Shown in pieces: positions 32,710 through 44,993 of a DNA stretch of 64,000 nt (position 1 is its first letter; every line of letters starts with the position of its first letter). Made by a program: the position numbers and the translations under genes. Origin of the DNA: Batillaria attramentaria (taxonomy: Eukaryota > Mollusca > Gastropoda > Batillariidae); the NCBI GenBank assembly GCA_018292915.2, contig JACVVK020000393.1, positions 250,001 to 314,000 of the forward strand, given 5' to 3'. The notes beneath the pieces were generated by a model, which was given only the letters and a program-made list of their open reading frames with translations, had not been told where the DNA came from and did not search any database.

Positions 32710-33884
32710 TCAACTCACTTACAGCAGTACACGAAATCGTATAGAATACACTTTATCATCCATAGCGGCCTCTTTTTCTTTGATCTCTCCTGTGTAATAA
32801 GTGTCCGTACTGTACTAGTACTTGAGAAATCGTGTGACACGGAGCACGACATCACATGACAATCAGGCATGGTTCCCTGCGAAAAGGTTCTTTCTTTCAG
32901 ACAGAAAGAACAGAGATACAGCCTTTTCGGCAAAAAAAAAACAAACAAAAACAAAACATTGTCATCGATGAGCAAGTACATGTATTACTGCTGTTCGGGG
33001 AGAACTCGCTCCCTATGTCAACACCATCGACAATGAAACATTTTGACTCGGCATATGGGTGTTTTCGATTTCATAAACTCGTTGTTCAAGTATAAAACAA
33101 CAATAGCCTGTACCTAGCAAGCACTCCTTACTCAAATTTCGGACAGTTTTAACCAGCACTTATCAAAAGTCGTTCTCAAAAAGTTCAATCAAAGCTGGCG
33201 TCTCGCCGACATAATTATATGCTGTTTACTGATTTGGCCGTGTGCTATCGGCGCAGAGAATGGCAGCAGATTCGTGGTCTAGAGAGATCTCCGATTGAAC
33301 AAAAGCTTCTCAGTTGAATCGTTTGAGTCATGCATGCGGTTATAAAATGTAGCTGCTGGGGGAAGGACACATTTACATGTGCTACAAATATTAGAATAAA
33401 CACTCACATAGCGTCACATTTCGTGAAGAAACGCGACAGGAAGACTCCCGCTTGAACGGGCCCCAATCGTGCAAAGCGTGCAGACTAGCTGTGCGTGATC
33501 GGTTTCGCATTCACCTCGCGAATTTACATTTCCGTGAAAGCGTCAGATTGTTTGTTTGTGCCTTTAGTGGAAGTTTAAAACTTGTGTTTTTGTTTGGATT
33601 TGAGTTCATGAGTGAATTGACACCGTCTTGACAGCATAAAAAGGCGCACTTTATTCTGTCGGCGTCGTCCTCTGCCGATTTACAAACTCGTTCGTCTGCT
33701 TTGTGCAGCCGCTGTCGACTGTCAGTTTTTACTGGTATAAACGTTCAAACTATACCATAAATTGCCACCCCCGCTATCCCCCCCCCCCCCGGTTCCGGCG
33801 CCCCTGTAATGTAAAACAACAACAACAAAAAAAAAAACCCTCGGTTTTTGCACAAAGTCCCGGTATTGTGCAGGTGGCGCTCCA
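32710..33884. other. No gene recognised
   Basis: Mixed unique-looking DNA. A TATA-like stretch, GCATAAAAAGGCGC, lies at 33637-33650 and is followed by a pyrimidine-rich segment, but no supporting frame follows. A C run at 33778-33790 and an A run near 33825 are present. Confidence 0.4.
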
Positions 33885-34100
33885 TAGCTTTCCAGGTCTC
33901 CAAATAGAGAAATTCGGAAAAAGTGGCGAGACATCCCCAAGAAACGCCAGCATCAGGTCAATCAAACAAGACGTCGGCAAAGTGACGCTCATACTTTGCG
34001 TCAGTGCGCGTGCGTCTTTTCTTGAATGTTTGTGAGGCGTGTGGCTTGTAGAGGAAATGTGCTTGGAGTACAGATTTTTAACTGAGGATAACGGCTGAGG
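33885..34100 (+). repeat. Fragment of the THAP-bearing transposon family
   Basis: Matches R at 47440-47640 in the same orientation: AGAAATTCGGAAAAAGTGGC, GTCAGTGCGCGTGCGTC, GTGTGGCTTGTAGAGGAAAT and the GGATAACGGCTG end. It is diverged from both L and R. An AATG tract follows at 34100-34125. Confidence 0.7.
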
Positions 34101-34584
34101 AATGAATGAATGAATCAATGAATGAATGTATTTTCTTTATTTCACAGAGATGAAAGTCTTAAGCACACGTGCCTGTGAAACAGCTTGTCCTTGCTAAAAA
34201 AAAAAGAAACTACAAAAAAAAAACAACCCACGATTATTCAGTTGCTGATGTTTTGATGGCGTTCGCTGATGTGTGTGGATATAAGGATATTAGGATGTAA
34301 GGATATAAAATTGGACAAATATCTGCACAAACTAGGTGTGTATAGGAAAATTTGGTGGTGCTTCTGCTGCTGCAATAGGCTTAAGTAAAGGGTAAACAAC
34401 GAAGCCTTAAAATCAGTACCTTGATCTGCATTGTTATATTCAAATTCTGACTTAGGCCTGTTCCTGTCTACAAAGCTGGAAGACTGTACCGCCGGTGTCG
34501 GCACCACTGAGTAGCAATGCGTCTCGAATATAACCTATGCAGGCACCACCGGGACCATGCCTTTGCAGTATGTATTGTATGAGA

Positions 34585-34675
34585 GGGTGGGTAGTTGTTT
34601 GGAAGTTTAACCCCCTTTTCAGAGACGGGGCACCGAGAAAAGGCCAGATTATTTGGCACGAGCCGAGATCAATTC
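34585..34675 (-). mobile_element. SINE-A copy, degenerate
   Basis: Weak but collinear match: GTTTAACCCCCTTTTC, GACGGGGCACCGAGAAAA, GGCCAGATTATTTGGC. A GT/GA tract (34678-34714) follows. Head boxes are not preserved. Confidence 0.55.
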
Positions 34676-34676
34676 A

Positions 34677-34715
<39 letters not shown>

Positions 34716-35083
34716 TTTGGATTAGTTGCCACCAACTGCAAATGCAACACGACGAAAAACTTTGATGACAGGTGCATGGCATTGAAAGATAACCGTTTTG
34801 AAATGTGAATCAGAATTTGCATACAACGCGGTGTTTAAAAATGCCAAGATTTTGTTTTGAGGAAAACACACATGTTGTGTGTGGGCGGGATCGAGCGGGA
34901 TGTGGAATATTAGAAGAACAGCCATCAATTCCAGTGTGCAGTGCATGTAATATTACCTTCCTGGATCCTTTTTATCCACTGCTAAGTTAATGCCAGAGAT
35001 ATCACATAAATACACATGAACACATGAGTGACTGAACTTTTTACAGGTTGAGCATACTATCATTCAGGAACCCAGGGGGTGCT

Positions 35084-35525
35084 TGGGAGTTTAACGTCCT
35101 TTTCCACCATGTATGGGTGATACCAAAGACGGGGCAACGAGAAAAAGGCCTGGGCCCGCATGTAAAAGTCGGGGTTAGGGAGCTTAGTCCCGGGTTAGAG
35201 TCTAACATCGAACTAAACTAGCTCTAGGGTTAAATTTTCTGTTTTTTTTTTCTTTTTTTTTTTAAATCAGGAAGCGGATCCATCCCAGCAAGGTGCCTAT
35301 GCCGTTATAGAAGGATTTTTGTCTTTCTTTCTTCGCTTCCTTTTTTAATTTAATTTTGTGTTGGGGTTTCTTTTGTCCTAGTCTGGATTAGGCCGGTAGC
35401 CGTGGGTTAAATTAACCTCGACTTCGACATACGGGCCCAGCACTAATATTTGGCCCCCAGCCGGGATTCGAACTCACGACCCGAGCATTGAAAGTTCAAC
35501 TCTCTACCATTCGGCTGTCCCGGCC
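35084..35525 (-). mobile_element. SINE-A copy split by a MITE
   Basis: The 3' part (GTTTAACGTCCTTTTCCACC to GAGAAAAAGGCC) is at 35084-35150. The tRNA-like head (CCGGGATTCGAACTCACGAC and CATTCGGCTGTCCCGGCC) is at 35439-35525. They are parted by the TIR element at 35152-35438. Confidence 0.8.
35152..35438. mobile_element. 287-bp MITE with GGGCCCG ends
   Basis: Left end GGGCCCGCATGTAAAAGTCG and right end, read inward on the minus strand, GGGCCCGTATGTCGAAGTCG form inverted repeats of about 27 bp. It sits inside SINE-A and the SINE reads on across it. T-rich tracts fill the middle. The target duplication is 2-4 bp of the GGCC sequence at best, and the superfamily is open. Confidence 0.75.
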
Positions 35526-36070
35526 CTCCCTCAGAAACCCAGGAACGACCAACAACTCATTCAGCTTGCCACACAGAAAGGGGGAAAGCTCGTATGCACC
35601 GTGTACGGCAACCATTGCAAGTTGAACGAAGAAAGTTCACATGCGCTCGACGAAGCGGGGATCATTTTACATTACCCCGATTCAGGTCATGAATTTGTTG
35701 TCATATTTCACGAGCAGCATTGAAACATGAAAGTGCTCGGTTACCGTGAATAGAATGCTTAAAAAAATTTCGGGAATTCTACTATGAAATTTGCATTGTC
35801 AACTTTTCGCTACACCTTCCTTTTCGGTGAGAATACCGTCCGCAAACTTCTGTGAAAAGAGAAGGCGCATGGTGACGGACAAAGCGCACATCAGGAAAAG
35901 GGAGTCATTGCTGCATGGGCTTTAGAGCAAAGAGGTATAAAATGTGTGTTGCGTTGCATTTGCAGAAGGATGGCGGCTTTGTCAGTCTCAAAACCGGCGT
36001 TACTCATATCATTTCCCGCCGAAAACCGCGCTCCTGCAAAGCAGCAACAACAAAATTGTCGCGCGCGAGG
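35526..36070. other. No gene recognised
   Basis: No motif or repeat was recognised. A GT tract at 36080-36115 closes the stretch, and the short frames ending in Cys-Val repeats come from it. Confidence 0.4.
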
Positions 36071-36076
36071 AGAAGG

Positions 36077-36119
<43 letters not shown>

Positions 36120-36189
36120 AATCAATGCATATTAAACTAGATCGTCGCGGATGAGATGTGGGGGGTGGGGGGGGGGGTGGAGGGGGGGT

Positions 36190-36335
36190 GGGTGGTGGGT
36201 GTTTGGGGGTTTAACGTCCTTTTCCACCACATAGGGCGATATCAAAGACGGGGCAACGATGAAAAAGCCAGCACAAATATGTGACCCCAGCCGGGATCGA
36301 ACTCACGACCCGAGCATTAGAAGTCCAACGGGTGG
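36190..36335 (-). mobile_element. SINE-A copy
   Basis: Reads GTTTAACGTCCTTTTCCACC, GATATCAAAGACGGGGCAAC, GCCAGCACAAATATGTGACC and GCCGGGATCGAACTCACGAC on the plus strand, that is, SINE-A inverted. The tRNA-like head is cut near 36335. Confidence 0.85.
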
Positions 36336-36409
36336 AGGGGGAAGGGGGTTTGTAGCACCTACGTTCACCATGTGGATTAAATTGGAAGACAAACATCTGA
36401 TTGAGCGGG

Positions 36410-37800
36410 TATGATTGGCTCACTTGTGTAACAAAGTGAGTCTATAAAATAACCCTCCGTCGTCTCTCTGTGTGTGTGTGTGTCTATCTGTCAGTCTGTG
36501 TGTCGCAGTAAACCTTAACATTGGCCTTTTCTCAGAATCTACAAGCATAAGAGACACCAAAATTGGCATGCTGATAGACAATCGTAAGACCTTTGAAAAG
36601 ATACAATAATGATTGACCTTGACCCAAGGTCAAGGTCACTAAAGCTGTCTGTTTGGAAATTTTACATTAGCATTTTCTCAGAATCTAGAAAAGCCAGAGA
36701 CATCCAGCTTTGCATGATTATAGACATTGACAACACCTATACTGACATACCTGTAATCAGTGACTGTGAGTCAAGGTCAAGGCCATGCAAGCTGTTTTGC
36801 GGAAAACCTTCCTAAACCTTAACATTATCATTTTCTCAGAAACAATGAACAACAGAGGCGCTGGTAGACCTTTCAAAACATACCATAATGATTGAACTTG
36901 ACCAAAGGACAAGGCCACTAAAGCTGTCTGTTTGGAAATTTTACATTGGCACTTTTTTCAGAATCTAGAAAAGCCAGAGACATCCAACTTTGCATGATGA
37001 TAGACACTGACAACTCCTTTACTGGCATACCTGTATTAAGTGACTTTGAGTCAAGGTCACACAAGCTGTTTTGCGGAAAACCTTCCAAAACCTTAACATT
37101 GAAATTTTCTCAGAAACAATGAACAGCAGAAGCACCAAACTTCGCTTGCAGTAAGACCTTTCATACCATTTTGAATGACCTTGACTGAAGGTCAAGGTCA
37201 TCAAAGCTGTCTCACTAGAAATTTAAAATTGCCGTTTTCTCAGAATGTAGGGGTACCAGAGGCATAAAACTTTGCAAGATGATAGACATTGACAAATCCT
37301 GTCTGCCATACTTGTATTCAATTTCCTTGACTCAAGGTCAAGGCCACTCAAGATGTTTTGCGGAGACTTTAACGTTAGCATTTTCTTGGAAACAACAAAC
37401 AGCAGAAACACCAAACAAGGCACGATGATAGACAGCAAAGAGACCTGTGCAGACATACCCATTTGAATGACCTTGACTCAAGGTCAAGGTCATTACAGCT
37501 GTCTGTTGGAAAATTTTACATTGCCATTTGTACAGAAACTACAAAAACTCGAGCTATCAAACTTGGCATAATGATAGTCATTGATGAGCTCTTCACTTAC
37601 AGATCTTATTTGAATGACCTTGACCCAAGGTCAAGGTCATAGAATCTGTCCTTGGAAAACTGTCATATTGCCATTTGCCGTTTTCTTAGGAACTATGAAC
37701 ACAAGAGACACCTTACTTCAGGATAGCTATTGATAAGAACTTTACAAACATACTTTATTGAATGACCTTGAGCGATCTCAGAAGTGAACCAAGGAGGCTT
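36410..37800. repeat. Array of about nine 145-bp units with TCAAGGTCA-type motifs
   Basis: After a start reading CTCACTTGTGTAACAAAGTG and a short GT tract, units begin at about 36518, 36665, 36822, 36943, 37098, 37229, 37374, 37512 and 37665 with CATT..CATTTTCTCAGAA. Many units end in a mirror-like block of TGACCTTGAC and AAGGTCAAGGTCA, followed by AAAGCTGT. The TCAAGGTCA core is the binding consensus of FTZ-F1/SF-1 and ERR nuclear receptors. A short relative is at 61705-61960 and single blocks occur in the foldback at 6540-7470, so this is a repeat family. Confidence 0.8.
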
Positions 37801-38395
37801 TGCTCCTCTAGTGTTTTTTTTTGTGTGTGTGTGTGTGTGTGTGTGTTTTTTTTTTTTTTAAAGAATTAGTGTCATAAACGGACGCAAATGAAGCGTACCG
37901 CAATACTCCAAAGGATACTTGTGATCGCAGAAAGGAATAAGAAAACACACAAACAAAATAGAATTTAAGACTTCACAAAAAGAAAATACGCTTTAAATTT
38001 GTGTCTACCATTCTCGGATGTTTCTGTATGCAGAGAAGACTATCAGTACCAATCTTTTCATTTTCGTTTATTTCCCTGTGATGTTGACACACACATAATT
38101 GCTGAAGCATTTCCACACATTTTTCACATACTACAAGTCCACTTTTCAAACGGAAAGCATCAGATTTCCAGTACTTTAAAAATAAGGCAACAATAACCCG
38201 TGCGTTTATTATAGACATTATACACGGAATATAGAAACGTCGTCACGTAACTCACTTGGATTATAGCCTACTTGGTTTGTGTGTGTTTTTAGTTTGAACA
38301 TTTCCTGCGTTTAAAAAACATCCCCCAGCACACTTTCGGAAGAACGGAAAATACAGACAAATTCCGACCACCGGCACTTCTGGTCTGCCAAAAGA
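37801..38395. other. No gene recognised; GT tract
   Basis: A GT tract at 37823-37845 and a T run follow the array. The rest has no recognised motif. Confidence 0.4.
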
Positions 38396-38399
38396 GATG

Positions 38400-38430
38400 A
38401 ATCTATCAGTGTACGCCCTGCCGACCCCGC

Positions 38431-38464
<34 letters not shown>

Positions 38465-38665
38465 CAGAGAGAGTGAGAGAGAGAGACGAGCAGCAGCAGC
38501 AGCAGCAACTGTACCGAATAGTGTGTGTGTGTGTGTGTGTGTGTGTGTAGTGCTGGTGCGCAGGGGGGGGGGGGGGGAGGGGGGACGGGGGGGGGGGGGG
38601 GGGTTGGGGTTGAGGGCAGGTGTCTGGGGGATAAGAGGAAAGGGGGGTCGACATAACTTAGTGAG
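38400..38665. repeat. Low-complexity block, copy 1 (GA, GCA, GT, G runs)
   Basis: GA tract, six AGC units, CAACTGTACCGAATAGTGTG, a GT tract, then long G runs (38563-38602) and GGGGTCGACA. The same order recurs in direct orientation at 40265-40410, so a larger segment was duplicated. Confidence 0.75.
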
Positions 38666-39329
38666 AGGACTGGTAAGCGCAGGTTTCTTGGTGAGCTACG
38701 TCCGCTTGGCAATTCATATAATGTAATTAAAAGTATTGTCTCCTTGGGCAGACTATTAGCGGAGAGTCCGCTCAGGAGCAGTTCACAGGCCATTGAGCTA
38801 TGCACATTGAGACTTGCCGTCTCTTTCCGATGGCCGGACTACCCGTGGTGATTTTACATTATTCTGGCGACGCTTTCCATTTAATCAGTCGCAAACTTAC
38901 GTGCTTCGACGGAAAATAATTTCACTACTACAGTAGTATTTTATTGGTACATTTTAGCGTACAGGAAACAATGAGTGAAAAAAGATTGTTCTGGTCGTGC
39001 CAATGCGAACAGGCATATACAAAATTTGACAGACTGAAAACCGGGCCTTATCTGGCCCAAATTCGTCATCTCAGGGGCAGTTATCAGGCAGTTTGAAGTT
39101 TAGCCTGATAATGCCTCTAACCAAATTATGCTACCTGTAGAGACCGCATGGGAAACAATATTAGAAGCGCCGAAGAGGAACCCCCAAAGGAAATATCTCT
39201 CAAGATCCGTAGTAGGGTAGGAAAATTACGGAACAACGTAGAACAAATCTAATCCTAACTTTTTATTACAGGAATCAGCAGAACACACGCCCCTCATGCA
39301 ATGGTGGTCTCCGTGATTTTTTTCTCCAT

Positions 39330-39670
39330 CCGCGTCACCGTTAAAACGACCGTTTATCTTGTCATTTTCGCTATATTAGCCGTATAAATGGGCTTTTTTG
39401 GGTATGCAAAAAGTATGTGTGTTTGCGTGTACAGCAATGCACAGACCTTTGTTCTAAATACTGTTACTGATAGTTGACATACTGAAATTTCACCCCAATC
39501 AGAATGATGCTTCCTGGATAATTTCGGCCATTAGTTTGGTCGTTAATTCAAAGGACTCTGTATACTGGCTGTATTTGATGCTTGTGCACTTAGAAGGTCA
39601 CTGCAGGTGGCATATGTCGCGGAAAACATTTACGAACATTGCAGTTTATTCAGGAAACGCTAAAAAAATT
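39330..39670 (-). repeat. Dispersed repeat shared with 8370-8710
   Basis: Inverted relative of the block at 8370-8710, with CGACCGTTTATCTTGTCATT, AGAATGATGCTTCCTGGATA and ATGTCGCGGAAAACATTTAC. No coding content is recognised. Flanking DNA up to 40264 shows only a G run at 39936-39954. Confidence 0.6.
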
Positions 39671-40264
39671 CACGGAGACCACCACTGTGTGAGGGGCCTG
39701 TGCTCTACTGATTTCTAAAATAAAAAATTAGGATCAAATTTTTTCTATGTTCCCCTATATGAAAAGCTTAATTATTCTATCCTATAGTGGCTCAGCTCCT
39801 GATTCCAGCGGCCTGTGCAGCAGCCAGGAAACAACAGGGGAGGATCTAACGTACCGATTGCGTTACTGATTCTCTGGTTCGCTTTCCAGGCCAGGCGTTG
39901 CCATTGATGTAGATGAAAAGCGCCAGGTAATGGGAGGGGGGGGGGGGGGGGGGGCTAACTGAGGAGGGTGTGGGTTTGATTGAACAGTACATACTTCGTG
40001 CTGATGTGTCACTGAAACTCCCTGTCCTTTGTGTGAGCAGGCCGCCAGCCTGTCTCAAATATCGGTTTTCGTTGTCGTTGTTTTTTGTTGGTGTTGTTTA
40101 AAACACGCAGACATGTAAGAAATGTGGGCATGATGAATACTTGCCTGATTCAAATGAAATGAACAAGAAATGATGCTTGTGAATAACGTTCAAATTGTAA
40201 AAATATCAATGATAAATATCGTTCAGTCTCTCTCTTTTTTGTCTCAGCCAGATGCAACTGCTGA

Positions 40265-40410
40265 ATGTCATGAGATAGAGAGAGAGAGAGGGAGAGAGCA
40301 GCAACTGTACCGAATAGTGTGTGTGTGTGTGTGTAGTGCAGGTGCGCAAGGAGGGGGGGGGGGGGGGGGTTGGAGGAAAGGGGGATAGGAGGAAAATGGG
40401 GTCGACAGGG
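40265..40410. repeat. Low-complexity block, copy 2
   Basis: Counterpart of 38400-38665: GA tract, AGCAACTGTACCGAATAGTG, GT tract, G run (40353-40369) and GGGGTCGACA. It ends about 190 bp before transposon copy L. Confidence 0.75.
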
Positions 40411-40597
40411 TCGTTAATACCAGCAGCCGTGATTGTGTTTATCTTCCGGCAGCAGTTACTATGGCCACCGTTGATATCATTGGAGGGGGTCAGCGTGACC
40501 AGGGCTGCATAATAATTTCACCACGCACCACGCTCTGCAGCCAGTTGGCAAAACAAAGAGAAATGAACCGGTCCCATAAAGTTGTTTCTTCATTTTT

Positions 40598-42895
40598 ATG
40601 TTGTTTCCATAGTAATGGAAACAACATAATAGGACGGGCTAAAATTTCCACGTTCATAGGCAAGCATCTGTGGTACAAACGCACGTCACTGCCGATCTCC
40701 CGCAGAGACGATTATGCAAGTGTAACTCTGACAATGACGTAAGAAAACTTGCGTCATCGATGCTGACGCGTATGGTGTTCCGAACGCGCTTCTCCTCCTC
40801 AGTGAGTGCCGTCTGTGCGTATGTGTGTGCGTGTGTGCGTGTGTGTCCAGGCCCGTTTCTTCGAAAATACTCAACCGAATGGCTTCAAATTTGGGGTATC
40901 CAAATATATCAAAATGTTACATTAGACGATTCAAGCGTGTGATGATTGCTTAAGTGATTTGGGAGTTATCGCCCTTTTGAGACAAGTTGGTTGTCTTTCG
41001 TGTACAGGCGTAATATTTATTTAAATCACTCAATTTTTTGGCAGTAGACAGCTTGAATACGGACTCTGAACATAATCACTACTAGAAAATGGTCGCTCTT
41101 ATAGTTTTCATGTAAACCGAGCCTGAGTTGACATTGCATGTGAACCCAGTTCAGATGCCTATTTCTCCGAAAATACTGAACCGATCGATTTCAAATTTGG
41201 GATTTCTGAATGAATCAAGATTGTTGTATAGAAGGCCCGATCCAGGTACGATTGCACACATGATTTGCGAGTTATCGCCCTTTTCAGAAAAAGTGGCTTT
41301 CTGGCGTTTAAAGGCGTAATATTTACCTAAACCACTCTATTTTTTGGACATAGATAGCATGAATACGGACTCTCAACTAAGTGAATTTTGGAGGTTGTCG
41401 CTTTTATACTTTTGGCGTAAGCCGTACCTGATGAAAGTGCTTGTGAACACACTTTAGATCTCAAAATCGCTCCTACTATACATAGATAATGAGCCTGGTG
41501 TGCCATAAAAAATATACAAAAAAATTAGAAAAATTCACTGCAGCCGTTATCGTCAGTTGACCCGAAAATTTGTACTCACAGCACATTTCCTCTACAAGCC
41601 ACACGCCTCACAAACATCGAAGAAGAGACGCACGCGCACTGACGTAAAATAAGTGCGTCATGTTTGATTGACGTGATGCTGTTTTTTCTTGGGGGTATCT
41701 CGCCACTTTCTTTCCGAATTCCTCTGTTTGGAGACGTGTTGTATTTTACTTCTACTATGTCGCCATCTTCGTGCAATCGCAGAGAAGACACGGGATACAA
41801 CAGAATACAACTCCAATACTTTATGAACAGAATATGCACGGAGAACAAATTTATGAAAGAAGAAGAACCCAGAACGCTGTGCAGGGCTGCTTACGTACTG
41901 AACAGGTCAGATCTAGAACATTTCTCAACTTACTGGTAGGGTCGATATCTTTCCAAGGTGACGTAATCTACTGACGTTACTGCACCAGCATGTTCTGGGA
42001 TGGTCTAGAAATTATTTTGCATCGAAATGCAGTATCTTTTCGCGATCTCTACAACTTGACATGTGGAAAGCGGGAATTTCAGTGGGTTTCGTTTTTGCCA
42101 CTGACTCACACTCAGAAGCATAATGCAAAGATCTTGGAAACATAAAGATAGTTCACTTACCTCCCTTTGAGGGACAACGCGTAAGAGTTGTCTGCGCGCA
42201 TTAGCGCGGCGCATCCCGCAGATCTACGCAGAAAGCCAGAAACCACGCAAAAATTCGGGCGAACACCAGGAACGGGAAAACCTTTCTGTAGATTTCCCCC
42301 TTGAAAAATAGAGGTAGGTATGCCTACGATATCGAATTTGGAGCCAAGATCGGTATCGAAGTTGGAGCCAAGATTATGTTTTCTCCCAAACATAACACAT
42401 AGCATCAGACGTGAAAACCAAAATCGCCGCATCCACGACATGTGACTGGCGTAAATTTAGTATAGAATCCGCATGCTTGTAAAAAGTCTGTTTGTTTGAC
42501 CCAACCCTACACTAGCCGCCGTAAAACATTTTAACAAAATAAACAAAAACGAAGATGTCAGTGACTGACAGGTGGTCTCCCCCCATATATTTCGCATGTG
42601 TTTTAGGCCTATGGAAAACATAAGTACTCTCAAAGTTCCGGAGGACGAACGAAAGATCTAGTTTGGCTTTCACTGCTGTACGTAGGCTACGCAGTGCATT
42701 TCGTTCGATGTGTTCGAGTAAAACTAGTACGGAACACAGAAAGATCGAATGTGCGAGAGATCCAAAGATGGACGCATCCGCTGAATACTTCCTGCTAACT
42801 CAGCATTAATCATATCTGCGACCGACGATCCAGCAGATTCTATGTTGTGATATGGTTTTACAATGGTTAGAATGAAGTTCAGCCGGATGATTTTG

Positions 42896-42932
<37 letters not shown>

Positions 42933-43368
42933 CTGAATTTAGATGCAGGTAGACGCTAGCACAATTTAAGTCACCGTGATTTGTAAAGTTGTCAGGGAAA
43001 AAAAATTACGCTGTATCTGCGTCAGCCGCGTGTGTTTACTGTTAGTTTACACTGCATGCACACGTACCACTTGAGGTCTTTTTTTTTTTTTTTTTTGACA
43101 AGAAAGCGAAAAAAAATGTTTGTTTTTCAACAGGAATACCAAAAGAAGTATTTCCCCGTTTATATTTGTCTGTTATTTGAACAATTCGGCGCAGAACACA
43201 ATTGCATGCTTTTGTGATCGCTTTCCACTTTCCGCCATGCTGTCACTATAGGGGCCAGATCTAGGATGCGCGCTAATGCGGGCAGACAACTCTTCGCGTT
43301 GTCCCTCTATATGTCTCTCTTACGAGGGCAGGAGTGACGCGTCTTTCTGATTCCAAGGTCTTTGCATA

Positions 43369-43410
<42 letters not shown>

Positions 43411-43832
43411 GGGGAGGGGGGGGTGCGTGCGTGCGCGCGCAAGCGCGCGTCGAAGGCGAGAGAGAGAGAGGGTCTCTTCTCCGATACCAGTAAGCAATCG
43501 TCTGTCAGTCAGGTCTGCGGGAAGTAACTCTGTCAAAGGGGAACGACTTTATGACAAGAATTCATTCACCCATGTAGAACCTCGCATACGCCAACAAGTT
43601 GTGACGTCAACCAGCTAGGCGAGCTCACACGACCTCATGTGTTTGGGTTTTTGCAAGTGCATAGAGAGGCACGATAAGGGTTTTCGGTACTTTCTTTATG
43701 TCAGCATGCTTGATGTCAGAGAGCTTGCGTTCCGGCGTGTGCGCGCGGGCTGCATACATGACACAACGACTACGACTGTGACTACAGCAGGTCATTGAAT
43801 GGAAACAACATATTGGGCTGGTGGCCATCTTG
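40598..43832 (+). mobile_element. L: THAP-bearing transposon, long copy, forward
   Basis: Starts with the small palindrome ATGTTGTTTCCATAGTAATG and ends ACAACATATTGGGCTGGTGG, CCATCTTG. The ATGTTGTTTCCAT segment occurs inverted near both ends. The copy is repeated in opposite orientation as R (44994-48625). Inside are two diverged direct units of about 300 bp (40850-41090 and 41150-41400), a segment around 41580-41980 shared by all copies, and a GT tract at 42900-42931. The first THAP-like exon (around 43170-43245, minus strand) lacks 5 bases and is frameshifted compared with R, and the second (around 42215-42305) has a small deletion. Confidence 0.75.
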
Positions 43833-43928
43833 TTTTGTCTGTGTTGTTGCTGTCGCTGATTTTTTCTCTCTTTCTTTCTCTCTCTCTTTCTAGAGTCTCT
43901 GGGTCTACTGACAGTAATAATTATATAA

Positions 43929-44313
43929 CAAGATGGCCACCAGCCCAATAAGTTGTTTCCATTCAATGACCTGCTGTAGTCACAGTCGCAGTCGTTGTGT
44001 CATGTATGCAGCCCGCGCGCACACGAACGCAAGCTCTCTGACATTAAGCATGCTGACATAAAGAAAGTACTGGAAACCCTTTCCGTGCCTCTATGCACTT
44101 GCAAAAACCCAAACACATGAGGTCGTGTGAGCTCGCCTAGCTGGTTTTTTGGCGTATGCGAGGTTCTACATGGGTGAATGAATTCTTGTAATAAAGTCGT
44201 TCCCCTTTGACAGAGTTACTTCCCGCAGACCTGACTGACAGACGATTGCTTACTGGTATCGGAGAAGAGACCCTCAGTCTCTCTCTTGCCTTAGACGCGC
44301 GCTTGGGCGCACG

Positions 44314-44360
<47 letters not shown>

Positions 44361-44713
44361 TATTCTTCTGAGTATGAGTCAGTGGCAAAAACGAAACCCA
44401 CTGAAATTCCCGCTTTCCACATGTCAAGCTGTAGAGATCGCGAAAAGATACTGCATTTCGATGCAAAATAATTTCTAGACCATCCCAGAACATGCTGGTG
44501 CAGTAACGTCAGTAGATTACGTCACCTTGGAAAGATTTCGAACCTTCCAGTAAGTTGAGGAATGTTCTAGATCTGACCTGTTCAGTACGTAAGCAGCCCT
44601 GCACAGCGTTCTGGATTCTTCTTCTTTCATGAATTTGTTCTCCGCGCATATTCTGTTCATAAAGTATTGGAGTTGTATTCTGTTGTATCCCGTGTCTTCT
44701 CTGCGATTGCACG
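43929..44713 (-). mobile_element. M: short internal-deletion copy of the same transposon
   Basis: Begins CAAGATGGCCACCAGCCC just 97 bp after the end of L and runs in the opposite direction, giving a short palindrome across 43700-44060. It jumps across a CA/GT microsatellite from the equivalent of 45410 in R to that of 47060, so both THAP exons are gone. It ends at TGCGATTGCACGAG near 44713. Confidence 0.75.
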
Positions 44714-44769
44714 AGCGAAACCCCTCTGAACTAACCGGACGGCATGCTATTTTTCTACTAAAAAAAAGG

Positions 44770-44993
44770 CTGCAACCAGGAGCACCTTGCAACAAAATAA
44801 TAATAATAATAATAAATAATAATAAAATGGGTACTGAAGGTACTTAAGCGACGCCCTCCCTCACGAGGGAACTCAGGGCGCCTTACAAAGAACACACACT
44901 CACTCACCCAGAAGGGTGGGTGAATGGGTGTTTGGGAGTTTAACGTCCTTTTCCACCACATAAGGGTGATATCAAAGACGGGGCAACGAGAAA
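44770..44993. mobile_element. (AAT)n tract and first half of a SINE-A copy
   Basis: AAT units at 44796-44826 and a short block with GGGCGCCTTACAAAG precede SINE-A on the minus strand (44938-44993, GTTTAACGTCCTTTTCCACC to GGGGCAACGAGAAA). Its other half is at 48626-48680, on the far side of R. Confidence 0.75.

Noticed and set aside
33634..33720. Core promoter from a TATA-like GCATAAAAAGG
   Set aside because: No downstream exon, initiator or conserved frame supports it.
41576..41939. Conserved short frames shared by L, M and R
   Set aside because: Open frames occur on both strands over the same block and carry no known motif. Sharing among copies is explained by common descent of the transposon.
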